In this document: piece by piece, positions 39,301 through 49,741 of the stretch
How the letters are laid out: every line of letters begins with the position of its first letter
Numbering within the stretch: the stretch's first letter is position 1
Assembly: GCF_000151315.2 (NCBI RefSeq)
Contig: NW_011887293.1
Span: 2,577,926-2,641,925, forward strand
Origin: Capsaspora owczarzaki ATCC 30864
Lineage: Eukaryota; Opisthokonta; Filasterea
DNA length: 64,000 bases
Direction of reading: 5' to 3'
Translations under genes and position numbers: made by a program
The notes under the pieces: model-generated
What the model was told of the DNA's origin: nothing
Seen by the model: only the letters and a program-made list of their open reading frames with translations
Databases searched by the model: none

Positions 39301-41037
39301 TACGAGTTGTCCACCACAAACGCCAGCGCGCGCTTCAAATCGAGGCGAAGTGTGTCTGGGATGTCTTCTTGGTCGAAAGCAGGCATGGCTTGGGGGAGGG
39401 TGAGTATGGCCGGGTTGAAGGAAGGGATGCGTTGTGGGAGGGCCGAAGCCGCGTTCAAAGGGGACGACAGCGCGTCCGACGACGACGCAGCGCCAAGTCC
39501 TTGTTGTGAAAAGCGCGTGGTTGATGCCATCGTGGACTGCGGTTGGCGGAGCGCCTGCAGCTGTTGTTGGGATTGGAACGAAAGGTTGGTAAAGAGGACT
39601 GGAACGGGCACGCGACTGCACCGCGTGGGCCGATCAAAGGTGGCAAAATCGTCCACGATACTCAGCAACGATGGGTAGGATGGGAGTGCTGTGCCTGGTC
39701 GCTGCTGCCTCAGAGGTTGGCCAAACGCAGAGACGCCGCTGCTGAGAGCCGCAGCACTGCCTCCTGCGCCACCAGCATTGGCTGCGCTGTTGGAGCCAGA
39801 GCTCGCTACAACAACTGCACGCGCGGCGTGTCGTAGGGTGGTTGCAAAGAGCGTCAGGGCGTGCTGACAGACGTGCGTCACCTCGTCCTGGCAAATGGCG
39901 AGCAGATGGCCCAACCGGGACCAGAGGCAGCCGGGGAAGGCCAGCTCGATTTCTTTCAGGCACTCGAACGTGGCAGCGCGCAGAACGCGGTCCACCGAGC
40001 TGTTGACGCACGCTGCGACGCGAAGCAACAGGGAGACGAAGGCTGTGAAGACGGTTGGCTGCGTCTCGTACATGTTGAACTCGAGCAGCATGACTGTGAG
40101 TGTGACGATGATCTGGGAGAGGGAGACGGGGAGGGGGAGAAAGAGAGAGGGGGGAGGGAGGGAATGAAGTCAGTTTCGAGCAAAAAAGCAAACCAGGTCA
40201 AGCAAAACCAACCCAAATCCAACCCAACCAAATCCAACCAAACACCAAACCAACCCAAACCAAAACCAAACACATCAACCAAAACCAAGCATGAGACGCA
40301 CCTGGCCTCGAACAAAGAAGGACAGATCGGAGGTCTGCAGAAACATGGACTGCAGGGAAGCGAATGCGTGCTCGAGCCTTGCAAACTCGCCAAAGAGCAG
40401 TTGGCAGTTTTCCTGCATCAGCGCGAGCAGTCGGATCTTGATTGCCTCGTCGCGTTCCGAGTACAAGATCTGCAGTGACAAGTTCAATCGAAGCCAAATT
40501 CAATGCCAAGTGAGATTTTTCAATGCAACGAGTTCAGAATGACCAGGGGGTTGGTTTTTCTTCTTTTTTGTCAGAATTCGAGTGTATGTTTTGTACTCCA
40601 ATTGAGATTGTCATTCCGTATGTATGACGATGGAGTGAGTAGAGTGGAGTGAGGAGAAGAGCGCCTGATCGTAACGTCAGGCCGTCTTCCCCCCTCCCCC
40701 CGCCTCCTGTCGCCCCCCAATGACACAAAGGCTGTTCTGGGCTGACCTGGAGCAGCAGATGGCAGAACTCGTCCGTGTCGATGCCGCGGGTGGCCATGAA
40801 GATGGACGGCGAGTGGTTGAATGCGAGCAGATCGCTCTGCCACTGCGCCTCGTCAAACACCGAGGACGATGCGGATGCGGATGAGGATGACTGCGGCTGC
40901 ACTGATGATGATCCAGAGCCAGAGCCATAGCCAGAGCCAGAGCCTGAGCCAGAGCCTGAGCCTGAGCCTGAGGATGGGTGGCCAGGGGCAGTCCGATACT
41001 GCTGCTGCTGACCAGAAGCACTACTGCGCCCGTCCAT
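36343..41037 (-). CDS. AP5B1: AP-5 complex subunit beta-1
   Basis: Large subunit of the fifth adaptor complex, which acts at late endosomes with SPG11/SPG15. Seven exons: 41037-40747, 40469-40302, 40112-37301, 37197-36998, 36904-36834, 36747-36623, 36527-36343; 1283 residues in phase. Matches to the animal protein include SPSIFMA, VDNSYVLTPWCLAALVLDL, PRVFKPHFFRLVATHSPVLIHSVMLL, RDRARFYRLLLDRV, VPYLSRRPTR and the C-terminus CFMIFLPPRFHLLLRFE. It is longer than the human protein (878) owing to a Ser-Gly repeat at the N-terminus and Ser/Gln/Ala inserts. AP-5 is patchily retained in eukaryotes. Identity rests on pattern alignment over several segments. Confidence 0.85.
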
Positions 41038-41504
41038 TTGGTACGTCTATCTGTAATGGATGGATGTTGAATGGGGGACTGATCTCAAAGAATTAGAGTA
41101 GGAAATGTCGAAATAGAATAATAAATACAAGAGAGCGGTTTTGTTGTTTTTCTGTTTGGCTCAGACTTGAAATCTCAGAAAAAGTCACTCCAGTCATTTT
41201 TTGCATTGGAAGATATGAGCGATCGGGTTCCACTGTTCGGTGAGCCAAAATAACAACGCCTGTTTGTGGGAGTGGGTGATGTACTGTTGCACTTTGAGTG
41301 AGTCTGAGCGAGTGAGTGAGTTTGAGTGGCTGACGATTGCTGGGAAACGCGGCATTGCGGCAACCCCCATCATCATCCTAATCCTCATCCTCATCCAGCG
41401 ACAACAACAACTATGCATTGACACTTTGGACGCCTGTTTTTGTTTTGGGTGGTTTGTGATGGGCTGCTGCAGGGTACCATCGGACCGAGCTGGACCCGCT
41501 GCTC
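41038..41504. other. Divergent promoter region AP5B1 / SLC26
   Basis: 467 bp. A good acceptor (gctgctgcag, ending at about 41473) precedes an in-frame stretch YHRTELDPLL leading into the SLC26 Met at 41505, so the SLC26 gene may have an unrecognised upstream first exon here. Confidence 0.45.
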
Positions 41505-44275
41505 ATGCGCGACTCGCTGGCAATGGAAGACCAAGCCACCAACGCCACCGAGCGCAACACCAACAACAACAACAACAACAACAACGCACTGTCGCAGTCG
41601 CAAATGTACATTGGAACCCAGGGCCTGCTCCACGGCGCTGCTGGAGGTCGAGGTGGACACGGTGGACATGGCGGTGGTGGTGGTGGGCGAGCGCGCGCGT
41701 CATCCCCGCACACTGACCATCCGCGCCCAGCCAGATCCGTGTCTGTGCCCGATGGGACGGACATGATCGCCCCTGCGTCGCCAGGCGGGGTGATCCGGCC
41801 AAGAAGGAGCCTGCTGCCGGGCGTGCGGATGACCGATGAAGAGTATCTCCGTCCGACCTCGCCGACGAGTATGGACACGAACAACCAGAGCGGCGACGGC
41901 GCGACAGGCAGCAGCTATAACAATAACAATAATAATAACAGTGGCAGTGAGGCATCGACGTCGTATTCTGCCGATGTTGCTGCTGCTACTGCTGCTGCTG
42001 CATCCACCTCAATCACATTCAAGCCGACGTTCGCGCAGTCCACGGAAATTGGCGCCAACGCAAGCGAGACCTCGTCAGGCGATCACGACTTTCTGAGTGG
42101 CGCCCCATCACGGAGCTGGAAGTGTAAGTCGAATCAAACCCAAACGAGATGCGGATCGCTTGTTGGGTGAACACTTCGCTGCATTCTGAATGTCTCGCGC
42201 ACTATTTTTGGGATTGTACAGCAACAGTGCGAGCCATGTGGGGAACAGCCAAATCTCGCGCCCCTTACTACATTCCCAGTATTCGATGGCTGCCAAGATA
42301 CACCCTCGACCACTTCCGCAGCGACATTATTGCCGGGCTGACGATTGCCGTCATGATTGTTCCGCAGGGACTGTCGTACTCGGCGCTTGCCGATCTTCCA
42401 ACCACTCACGGGCTGTATTGCGCCTTTGTTCCTGTTCTCGTTTATACCTTTCTTGGGCTGTCCCGGTCAGTTGGTTTTGACGAGGCGCAGTTTGCTCCTT
42501 TTTTTTGTGTGTGTGTGTGTTTGTCATTCGCCTTACTTTTTTTTTGCCACACCCCCCCCCTTTTTTTACCCTCTTCACAGACAAATCTCGGTCGGACCAG
42601 AAGCCGTCATTGCAATCCTCACGGGATCGGCGCTGGAAAACATGGGTGACGACGATACCCGCGTCATGTATGCGGCAGTACTGTGCCTGCTTGTCGGCTT
42701 GTTCACTTTCACGCTGGGACTCTTCCGGCTGGGCTTTTTGGACTCGATGCTGTCGCGGCCTCTGGTTGAGGGCTTTGTCCTGGCTACGGCCGTGGTCATT
42801 ATGGTTGAGCAGCTGCACGGGCTGCTGGGCTTGCACGTGCATCTCGACCAAGAAGCCTCGACCTTTTCAAAACTACAGTCCATTGCTGAGAATATTGACG
42901 AGACCCACGGCCTGACGTGCGCGTTCGGCTTTGTCGCGCTGGCCTTCTTGCTCGCCTTGCACTTTGCCCGCAAGCGCTGGCCCGACCTGCAGTGGCTACG
43001 CTTCTTCCCCGGCATTCTGCTTGTGGTCATCTTTGGCACCATCATTAGCTGGCAAACGAACGCCGAGGAGAATGGCGTCCACATCATGGGCCACGTCAAC
43101 GGCACCTTCTACACACCTCGCGCACCAAAGCTGACGTCCAGCACGCTGACCGACATGGCGGGGCCGGCCGCGCTCATCTCAGTCGTGGGCTTTGTCGAAG
43201 CCTCCGCCATTGCAAAGACGTACTCGGCCAAGTACGGCTACCAGGTGTCGCCAAACCGCGAGCTTGTCGCGTTGGGCGCTGCCAACCTGATTGGAAGCTT
43301 TTTTGGAGCCTTCCCGACGTTTGCGTCGCTGCCTCGATCGGCCATTAACGACATGGCTGGCGCCAAGACGCAAATGACGGGCGTGATTGTGGCGGGCGTG
43401 GTCGTGTTGACGATCGGCACCATGCTTCCGCTGTTTGTGCACCTGCCGCGAGCGTGCATGTCGGCCATTGTCTTTAGCGCCGCCGTGGCGTTGCTCCACT
43501 TTGATCAGGTCAGGTTTATCATCCGCATGCGTGCGTATCGGGACGCGCTCCTGCTCCTCGTCACGTTCGCCGTGACCCTGTCGATTGGTGTCGAAACGGG
43601 CCTTGTTGTTGGCATTGCCGTGTCGATTGTGCTCGTCATTCGGCACACCACCTTGCCGCGTATGACGATTCTTGGCGGCGTCTCTGGCACGGACAAGTTC
43701 AAGCCCGTCGATTCGTTCAGCCACGTCAATAGCGAAAACTTGCTCGTGATCAAGATTGACGAGGCGCTGTATTTTGCCAACACTGGCCAGGTAAGCGTGT
43801 GGCTCGAGTTGGAGGTGTGGTGGTGGGGTTTTGATGTGGGGTCTCATTGTGGTTGTTGTGTTGTGCAGCTGAAGGACGCGTTGCGAAGAATTGAAATGCT
43901 GGGCAATCTGGAAGTCCATCCTTCGCAGGAACCGTCTGTGCCTCCGGTTTTTGCAGTCATTTTTGATTTGAGGGACATGCCGAGTATTGATGCCAGGTAA
44001 TGAGCGTTGAGAGGGATTTTGGAGTGTGTTTGGGGGGAAAAGCGAGAAACTCAACTTTGTAATTGTTCGGATGTTGTTATTCTTTGCGCAGCGGTGTGCA
44101 AATTCTCATGGAAATTGTCGTCGAATACCGCTCGCGAGGCGTCGATGTCGCTTTCGTCAAGGTTCGCGATTCCAGCAAGCAGTACTTTCACCGCTCCGGG
44201 TTTTTGGAACTTGTCGGTGAAGATCACATATTTAACAAGGCGACCGAGGCGCGTCGCTTTTTGCTCCAGCGCTGA
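41505..44275 (+). CDS. SLC26/SulP anion transporter with STAS domain
   Basis: Five exons: 41505-42123, 42222-42465, 42581-43790, 43869-43996, 44092-44275; 794 residues in phase. The first 200 residues are low complexity (Asn, Gly, Ser, Ala) and cytosolic. The membrane domain shows the SulP signature region (DIIAGLTIAVMIVPQGLSYSALADLPTTHGLYCAFVPVLVY), QISVGPEAVIAI, and RSAINDMAGAKTQMTGVI. A STAS domain (VIFDLRDMPSIDASGVQILMEIVVEYRSRGV) ends the protein, the C-terminal regulatory module of the family. Substrate may be sulfate or another anion and cannot be told. The first Met at 41505 may not be the true start. Confidence 0.93.
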
Positions 44276-45973
44276 AGTGAGGAGGTTGGAGAAAGTGTCG
44301 AGAGCCAAAAAAAAACGTGTTGCACAGGTGTAGATGTAGATCTATCAACGGACGAGAATATTTGAACGACGGTTTTTTGTTTAAAAGGTGAAATTGTGTA
44401 CTGTATTCAAAAAGAATGATTCGAAACTCAATGGTCTAAATGCAGCGATGCGAATGGAACGTGTTCCTTCTTGTTCAGTTCGATGAAAATGGGCCCTGCT
44501 GCAACGGGCATCGTGAGCTCCAGGAAAAGTCGAAAGTTTTTTTTTGAGAATTGGGCTCAGCCCCTTGCATGAATTCTTTCGCATACAATGCTTTCACATC
44601 CACTTGAGCATGCTTCAGCAGTGATTCAGGTTCACTCCTGGTCGATCCTTAACGCCCGCTGTTTGTGAAACGCGGTTCAGTTGTTAAAAATCAACCTTTC
44701 CCTCCGTTTCTCGCTGTGTGTCAGCATTCTAGCTTGGCAGCCTGGTTAGTACAATGGTATATTAGCCTTTGTATTTATTTATTGAGGAGAAGGGGCGAAA
44801 AGTCGAGATTGCAGTTTCAAAAGTTGGAATTTTTCGATTTTCAGTTGCTGGTTTTTATTTTTCTGCTCTGGTCGTCAAAAGTTCGCCGACATCGCGCAAT
44901 TCACTGGCAACCCACCTCGATAGCTTTGTATTCATGCCGTCATTCTAAATTTTTGATTGAGGAGAGTTCTTGTGGGCTGGAGCAAGCGTGAGGTGGTTTC
45001 AAGTTGGTGCGAAAGGGAAGGCGCCGAGTCGAGTGAGCGTCGCGTTGTAATCCACCATCCAATGAGTACAGTGCACAAAGAATCATATTTATGAATTTGA
45101 TTGAGGTGTTTCATGGCGCGCGGGTAATTGGTTGTTCACTCTACAGGCCGCTGAAAAGAGGGCATCGAGCAGCCCTTTCAATGTTCTTCCTCCTTCTTTG
45201 CCGCATTCTTTTGGACATGATAATTTCGCATTTCACTCTAGCATGCTTTAGTAAAGGAGCGGGTCAATCCTGGCTCGAACTGGCTCGAGCTGGCTCGAAA
45301 ATCGCTTCAGTAAGAATTCGGATTCGTTCGATTCGGGCTTCCTCGTCGTTCTTCACAAAATCCTCATGATCAGGATACTTTTGCATTTCATTTCTAGCAT
45401 GCTTTAGTACAGGAGCGGGTCAATCTTGGCTCGAACTGACTGGAACTGGCTCGAAATTCGCTTTGGCTCGTTCGATTCGGGCTTCCTCGTCGTTCTTCAC
45501 GAAATTCTCAAGTCCAGGATACTTTTGCATTTCATTTCTAGCATGCTTCCTCAGTAATGGTTCATGTTCATCTTCTTGTCATTCACCTTTTCTTCAGCAA
45601 TTCCAGATTAAGAACATGCTCACTCTTGAATTTGCTTAGCGTTATCGCTTGTCACTTTCGCCCTTTTTCCCCAAAACCAAACCCCACACAGCAACGCTGT
45701 CAGCCTTTACGCTCCCCCGCGCGTCCCGCACCACCCCCACGACCACCACCACCAACCCTTCGGGTGAATCTTCCGGCGGTGTCTCCTCAATCCAACCATT
45801 GTTATTACAATCAATGAGACTGGACCTTTAAGCTTTAGCGATCTTTTTTCTTTTTTTCTTCTTTTTCCTTCTACACGCGGTTTTTTTTTCTTCAGCATTT
45901 CGTCTGTTGTTCGTTTCGCTTCTTCGCCTTCCATTCTTCCCTCCCCCATTTCATCACCTCATTCTCTGCAACC
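44276..45973. other. Long intergenic region SLC26 to antizyme
   Basis: 1.7 kb without a supported protein gene. The SLC26 3' flank is followed by AT-rich DNA, then a degenerate tandem repeat (separate entry), then the C/T-rich antizyme promoter. A tRNA-like segment near 44740-44800 lacks a B box. Confidence 0.55.
45208..45560 (+). repeat. Degenerate tandem repeat, about 145-160 bp unit
   Basis: Two units and a partial third, each with TTTGCATTTCA..CTAGCATGCTT followed by GGAGCGGGTCAAT, repeated GGCTCGAACTGG words and CGATTCGGGCTTCCTCGTCG. The GCATGCTT word falls at 45241, 45397 and 45541. A fourth isolated trace is at 44608. Function unknown. Confidence 0.75.
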
Positions 45974-47598
45974 ATGGCGCCCCCCGCACTCGAGTCGTCC
46001 TGCAACACCCTCGTGTAAGTCATTGTTCAATCGAGATAAAAAAAAAAAAAAAGGGCGATCGCATGATAAAATCGAATGACTTTTTATCAGCTCGTCACTT
46101 GTTTTTTTGCTTTTTCGCTTTCCTACTGCCGTCCACACTCCATTGCGTGCGCATTGGCTGCGTATGTGCACTGCTTTTGCTCTTTTTATGTGCTTCTGGT
46201 TGTTTGCTGCGAGCCGCGTCCGCTGCTTCAGCACTTGCTTGAACAACAAAAAAAAACCTGCTTTTTTTTTTTTTTTTTTTTTTGCTTTCTATGCATTTGC
46301 ATTGCGTCATTGGGGAAAAAAAAAGGAAAAAGAAAAAAGAACCAACTAGAAATCCTTCCAACCACACCGCTTGTTCACTTTGCAGTCACCACCCCATTTT
46401 GTATCTGACACAGCGCCCCGGCTTCGCCCGCCGCTTCGAACACCCGCGCGGCCAAGACCAACCCCGCTGCTGGCTCGACGGCCCTCTTTGGCCAGACCCG
46501 CGTCACGTCGTACCCGGCTGCCAACGCCCCGTCTGACGGCGGCTTTGCCACTCTGCTGAGCGCCGAGCAGCGCGCCGCAGACCAGCTGGCCAAGGTGTTT
46601 GTCGCCGCCCCGCTCGACCTGGTCAACCACCACTCGCCCACCTGGACGGCCATGCTCACCGTGAACAGGCGCTTTGTCATCCAGCCCCCGTCGTCGGCTG
46701 CCGCCGCCCTTGGCGCCAAGCAAACCCTTGTCGTGCTCCTCGACCTGGCTGAGCACCACCTCTGCACTGAGGTTTCGCTCGTCGTTCTCCGCAACGCCGA
46801 GTCTGCTGGTGAGTTTCGATGTTTGATGGGATTTTTCCTTTTTTTTTTTGTGCTTGGTGTTGGTCGATTCGGCTGTGTTTCGGTTGGTGATTGAGATGTT
46901 GGAGAGTTTTCTTCTTTCTGTCGTGATGGATTTTCGAAGATAGGGACACTGATGCTGGCTCGTTACCAGCTGGGTGAATTTGATAAAATCTTCTGGCTCG
47001 TGGAGACATGATGCCGTGTCTGAATATGTTTTGTTTCCTTTTTTCCCCCCAACTGTACTTTTCTGTTTTTTGTTTGCCTGACTGTTTCTCACTTTTTCTT
47101 TGCTTGTTTCTTTGTCTCTTTTTCTTGCCACTTTTTGTAGACGCCAACGCTGAGACTGGTAAGGAACCTTTCGTCTTCCCTCCCTCCCCCATTTTTCTTT
47201 TCTTCCCCTTTTGCCGTATTCTGATGATCAACCGAAGATAGGGACAACCGAAGTCGACCCCTCCGTAGGGGCGACGCAGACTGAGAGACAAAATCTTCAG
47301 GCCGTGGAGACATGAGCCGTTTCTGAATTCGCCTTTTTTTTTTTTTGTTTTTTCCCTTCTAGTTTTATTTTATTGATGGTGGCCTCCTGTGTGCTTTTCT
47401 TTTTCCCCCCGTCGTTATCGCCTTCTCTGATTCTGGTTTGCTTTTTTGCCTTGTTCTCACTCTTTGACATTCGTTTGCTACTCTATTGTAGATGCCCTCG
47501 TCCGTGGCCTCGTCTACCTCGGCTTTGCTCTGGCTGCGCCCGGCTCTGCCAACCAGCTTGGAAACTCCTCCTACCACACTCTGACCTACTCGCTCTGA
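45974..47598 (+). CDS. OAZ: Ornithine decarboxylase antizyme, requires +1 frameshift
   Basis: Polyamine-induced inhibitor that binds ornithine decarboxylase and sends it to the proteasome. Exons 45974-46014, 46386-46808, 47141-47158, 47492-47598; the start lies in a strong ACCATGG context. ORF1 is 63 codons and ends ...CQRPV at GTC TGA (46531-46536). The antizyme domain is in the +1 frame from GAC at 46535, for 132 more residues and about 195 in total. The domain has TLVVLLDLAEHHLCTEVSLVVLRN and ALVRGLVYLGFALAAPGS....YHTLTYSL, matching animal AVLLEFAEEQL..FICFHKN and LLRTFSFLGFEIVRPG....FMAYTFE. The overlap of two frames inside one exon is the hallmark of the family. Exon 3 is only 18 nt. Introns 2 and 3 carry snoRNA-like sequences. 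Confidence 0.85.
46531..46578 (+). promoter_or_regulatory. Programmed +1 ribosomal frameshift site with possible 3' stimulator
   Basis: ORF1 stop TGA at 46534-46536 follows GTC; reading resumes at GAC (46535). Downstream, a CTGCT/AGCAG hairpin (46553-46557 with 46566-46570) can be enclosed by GCGGC/GCCGC (46539-46543 with 46574-46578). The slip site follows from the two frames; the RNA fold is a hypothesis. Confidence 0.75.
46918..47028 (+). ncRNA. C/D-box snoRNA candidate in antizyme intron 2 (snR76-like)
   Basis: C box GTGATGG at 46923, D' box CTGA at 46949-46952, C' box ATGATGC at 47008 and D box CTGA at 47020-47023. Immediately 5' of D' is AGATAGGGACA (46938-46948), 11 nt complementary to the conserved LSU rRNA segment UGUCCCUAUCU. 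The fifth pair upstream of D' points at the C that yeast snR76 methylates (25S Cm2197, from memory). A related sequence occurs in the next intron. Confidence 0.65.
47217..47330 (+). ncRNA. Second, diverged C/D-box snoRNA candidate in antizyme intron 3
   Basis: Paralogue of the intron-2 element. The same 11-nt guide AGATAGGGACA is at 47236-47246, followed by a shared block AAAATCTTC.GG and GTGGAGACATGA. The C-like box CTGATGA is at 47221, a C'-like ATGAGCC at 47312 and D box CTGA at 47323-47326. D' after the guide is degenerate (ACCGA), so this copy may guide poorly or be decaying. Confidence 0.5.
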
Positions 47599-47894
47599 AA
47601 AACAAATGCGAGTCGACTTGCACCTTTCGTGCCACAGTTGAGCGTTCGCTTCCTGTCACGCTGTGCTTGTTTCTTTCTGTCAATCACCCGACCGACCGAC
47701 TGTTGTCGGCTGTCCTTGTGTGTATGTGTGTGTAGCGGACATTGGAACTTGAGGTTTGCATGCTCACAACACTTGTCCAAAACAAAAAAAAAAACCAAAT
47801 AAAAAGTACAAAACTCTTCTTGTATTGAGTTATCATGTGCATTGTTGTGCCAAAGCCTGTTCTGTGTTCAGTTTCTCAGTCTCCATTGTTTGCA

Positions 47895-49460
47895 ATGACA
47901 AGCTTTCATACGCCTCCGAACTGGACGTACTCGATGCGCCGCACAATGCAGGAGGTGCAACCGGGTGAGTGGCGCTCCATCCGCCCTATGCTGCCCAATG
48001 TCCAATGGCAGGCAGTTTGATTGATTGGGTGTGCGAGAGTGAGAGCGAGAGTGAGCGAGAGTGAGGGCGGGGATTGGGGCTGACTGGTCTCATTTTGCTT
48101 CAGTGCTTTTGCAAGATGCTGCTGCTGCTGCTGCTCGTTCGCTCACCCCCTCCGCATCACGCTGCTGCATGGCCGTGTCCTACTCTCCTTGGCTCTTCGT
48201 CGCACCCTTTGCATAGGCATCTACCTGGGTCCCTTCGGCTGCGTCAAGGGCCCTGACAGCGTACGTGTGTTTCTCGGCTGCTTACTTGTTCCTCTCTTTC
48301 GTCTGCTCTTCTCCTTCCGTTGCAGTCGAGTGGCGATCGAATGCAAATGCATGACTTTAGTTCCCATTTCCTCGGTCTGTCATCCTCGGCTGATGGACAT
48401 TGCCAAGCTAGAGCACTTTCGTCACTCAAAATGCTTCAAACTTGAAACGGTTTCACTTTATTTATTTTTATTGTTTGTCTTGGATGCTGAGCGACATTCA
48501 ATTTCTGCGCCCCCTTCTTCGTCTCTCGTCTCTCGTCTCGCGATGCTTGGCGCACTCACTTGCAATTGCTGATTTTCATTGTTGTTGTTGAATCTGCACT
48601 TGTCTTTGGCAGCCCGCCTTGCTCGAGAGTGCCAACATTACACACCTCGTCTCGGTGGGAACGAGCATGGAGACGTACTGGCTTCGAACTCAATTCGCTG
48701 GCCTGAAGCCAATCCTGAATGTCATCGAGTGCAATCCCGTCGGCTCGTCCAGAGAGCAACTCGCAGCACTCGCCTACGCCGCGGCCAACGAAGGCAGACA
48801 GACACGATTTGTGCCCGAGGAAGGCGACCAGGATAAACCAAACTGGCTCGTAACCTGGTTGCCGAGCTTTGTGGTGAGTGTTTGTGTTTTTGGATGTGTG
48901 TTTGCGGACAAGTTCCAGGTTGTTCGGTGGACTGACTCGTGGGGCTGTGCAAACTCGCAGCAATTTGTCAACAGGGCCATCAATAGCGGGGGCAACGTGC
49001 TCGTGTTCTGCTCGACTGGCATTTCCTCCAGCCCTGCTCTGCTCGTCGCCTACCTGATGGCGCGCGACATGATCACGTACCGTGATGCCTTGGAACAACT
49101 AGCCGCCCGGAGATTTTGCATCACGATATCCCCAGAACTCGAGTACAAGCTTCGAGTACGAAAAAAACAAAGAGAAAAACAAAAGCGGTATGGTTCTGTG
49201 GGTGTTGTTCCCTCGACTGACTTGTTGTTTTGTGTGCTTTTCTGCAGCTTCTGGAGTACTTGTTAGACACCCGACAATTGTCGTTCGAGCAGATGGATGG
49301 TCCAGCACAGAATCGAGCACGCCGAACCATTGGGACAGAGGCGGAAGAGGAGATGCAAGACGCTGAACGCTACGCCGCTCGAGCGCGCATCGAGGGTTCC
49401 GATGAGGTGTTCATGGAGCATGGCATGAATGGGATGTATGCTGCTGCTAATTACATGTAA
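47895..49460 (+). CDS. STYX: STYX-like catalytically altered dual-specificity phosphatase
   Basis: Five exons: 47895-47964, 48217-48260, 48613-48873, 48961-49155, 49248-49460; 260 residues in phase. NWTYSMRRTMQEVQPGIYLGPF matches human STYX (EEWTYPMRREMQEILPGLFLGPY). It continues with ITHLVSV, FVNRAINSGGNVLV, MITYRDALEQLAARRFCI and LEYLLDTRQL. The P-loop is VFCSTGISSS: Cys is kept but the His before it and the essential Arg are replaced. Human STYX instead has Gly for Cys and keeps Arg. The product should therefore bind phospho-proteins rather than dephosphorylate them. An Asn/Gln-poor insert of about 35 residues lies between the GIY and P-loop parts. Confidence 0.87.
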
Positions 49461-49741
49461 AATTTATGGGACAACGAACAGCCCTGTCAACCTAGCAAGT
49501 GGAAAACATCTTTGCGAATGGATAATATTGTGCTTCGTGATTAGAAAATGGAACGAGCGAACGGGGTCGAGCACCCACGGCTTGAGATGCAAGCACGTCC
49601 AGGAACGTCCGCAATACCCAACAAAAGCAACGATGAAACAAATGGGAAGGAGACATGGACAATTTACTCATGCGTGACGAAGAATCGAAAAGCTGAACCC
49701 GGATTCAGCGTTGAAACACCAACACAACTGTTTGCCTGCCA

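Noticed and set aside
38424-39509. 361-codon open frame opposite AP5B1
   Set aside because: Arg/Glu/Gly-rich antisense shadow of the long AP5B1 exon.
44740-44812. tRNA-like segment (CTGGTTAGTACAATGGTATA)
   Set aside because: An A-box-like stretch is visible, but there is no convincing B box, no acceptor stem pairing and no anticodon arm.
46282-46536. ORF1 of antizyme as a stand-alone short protein
   Set aside because: Its only recognisable role is as leader to the +1 frame; the downstream frame lacks its own good start and carries the conserved domain.
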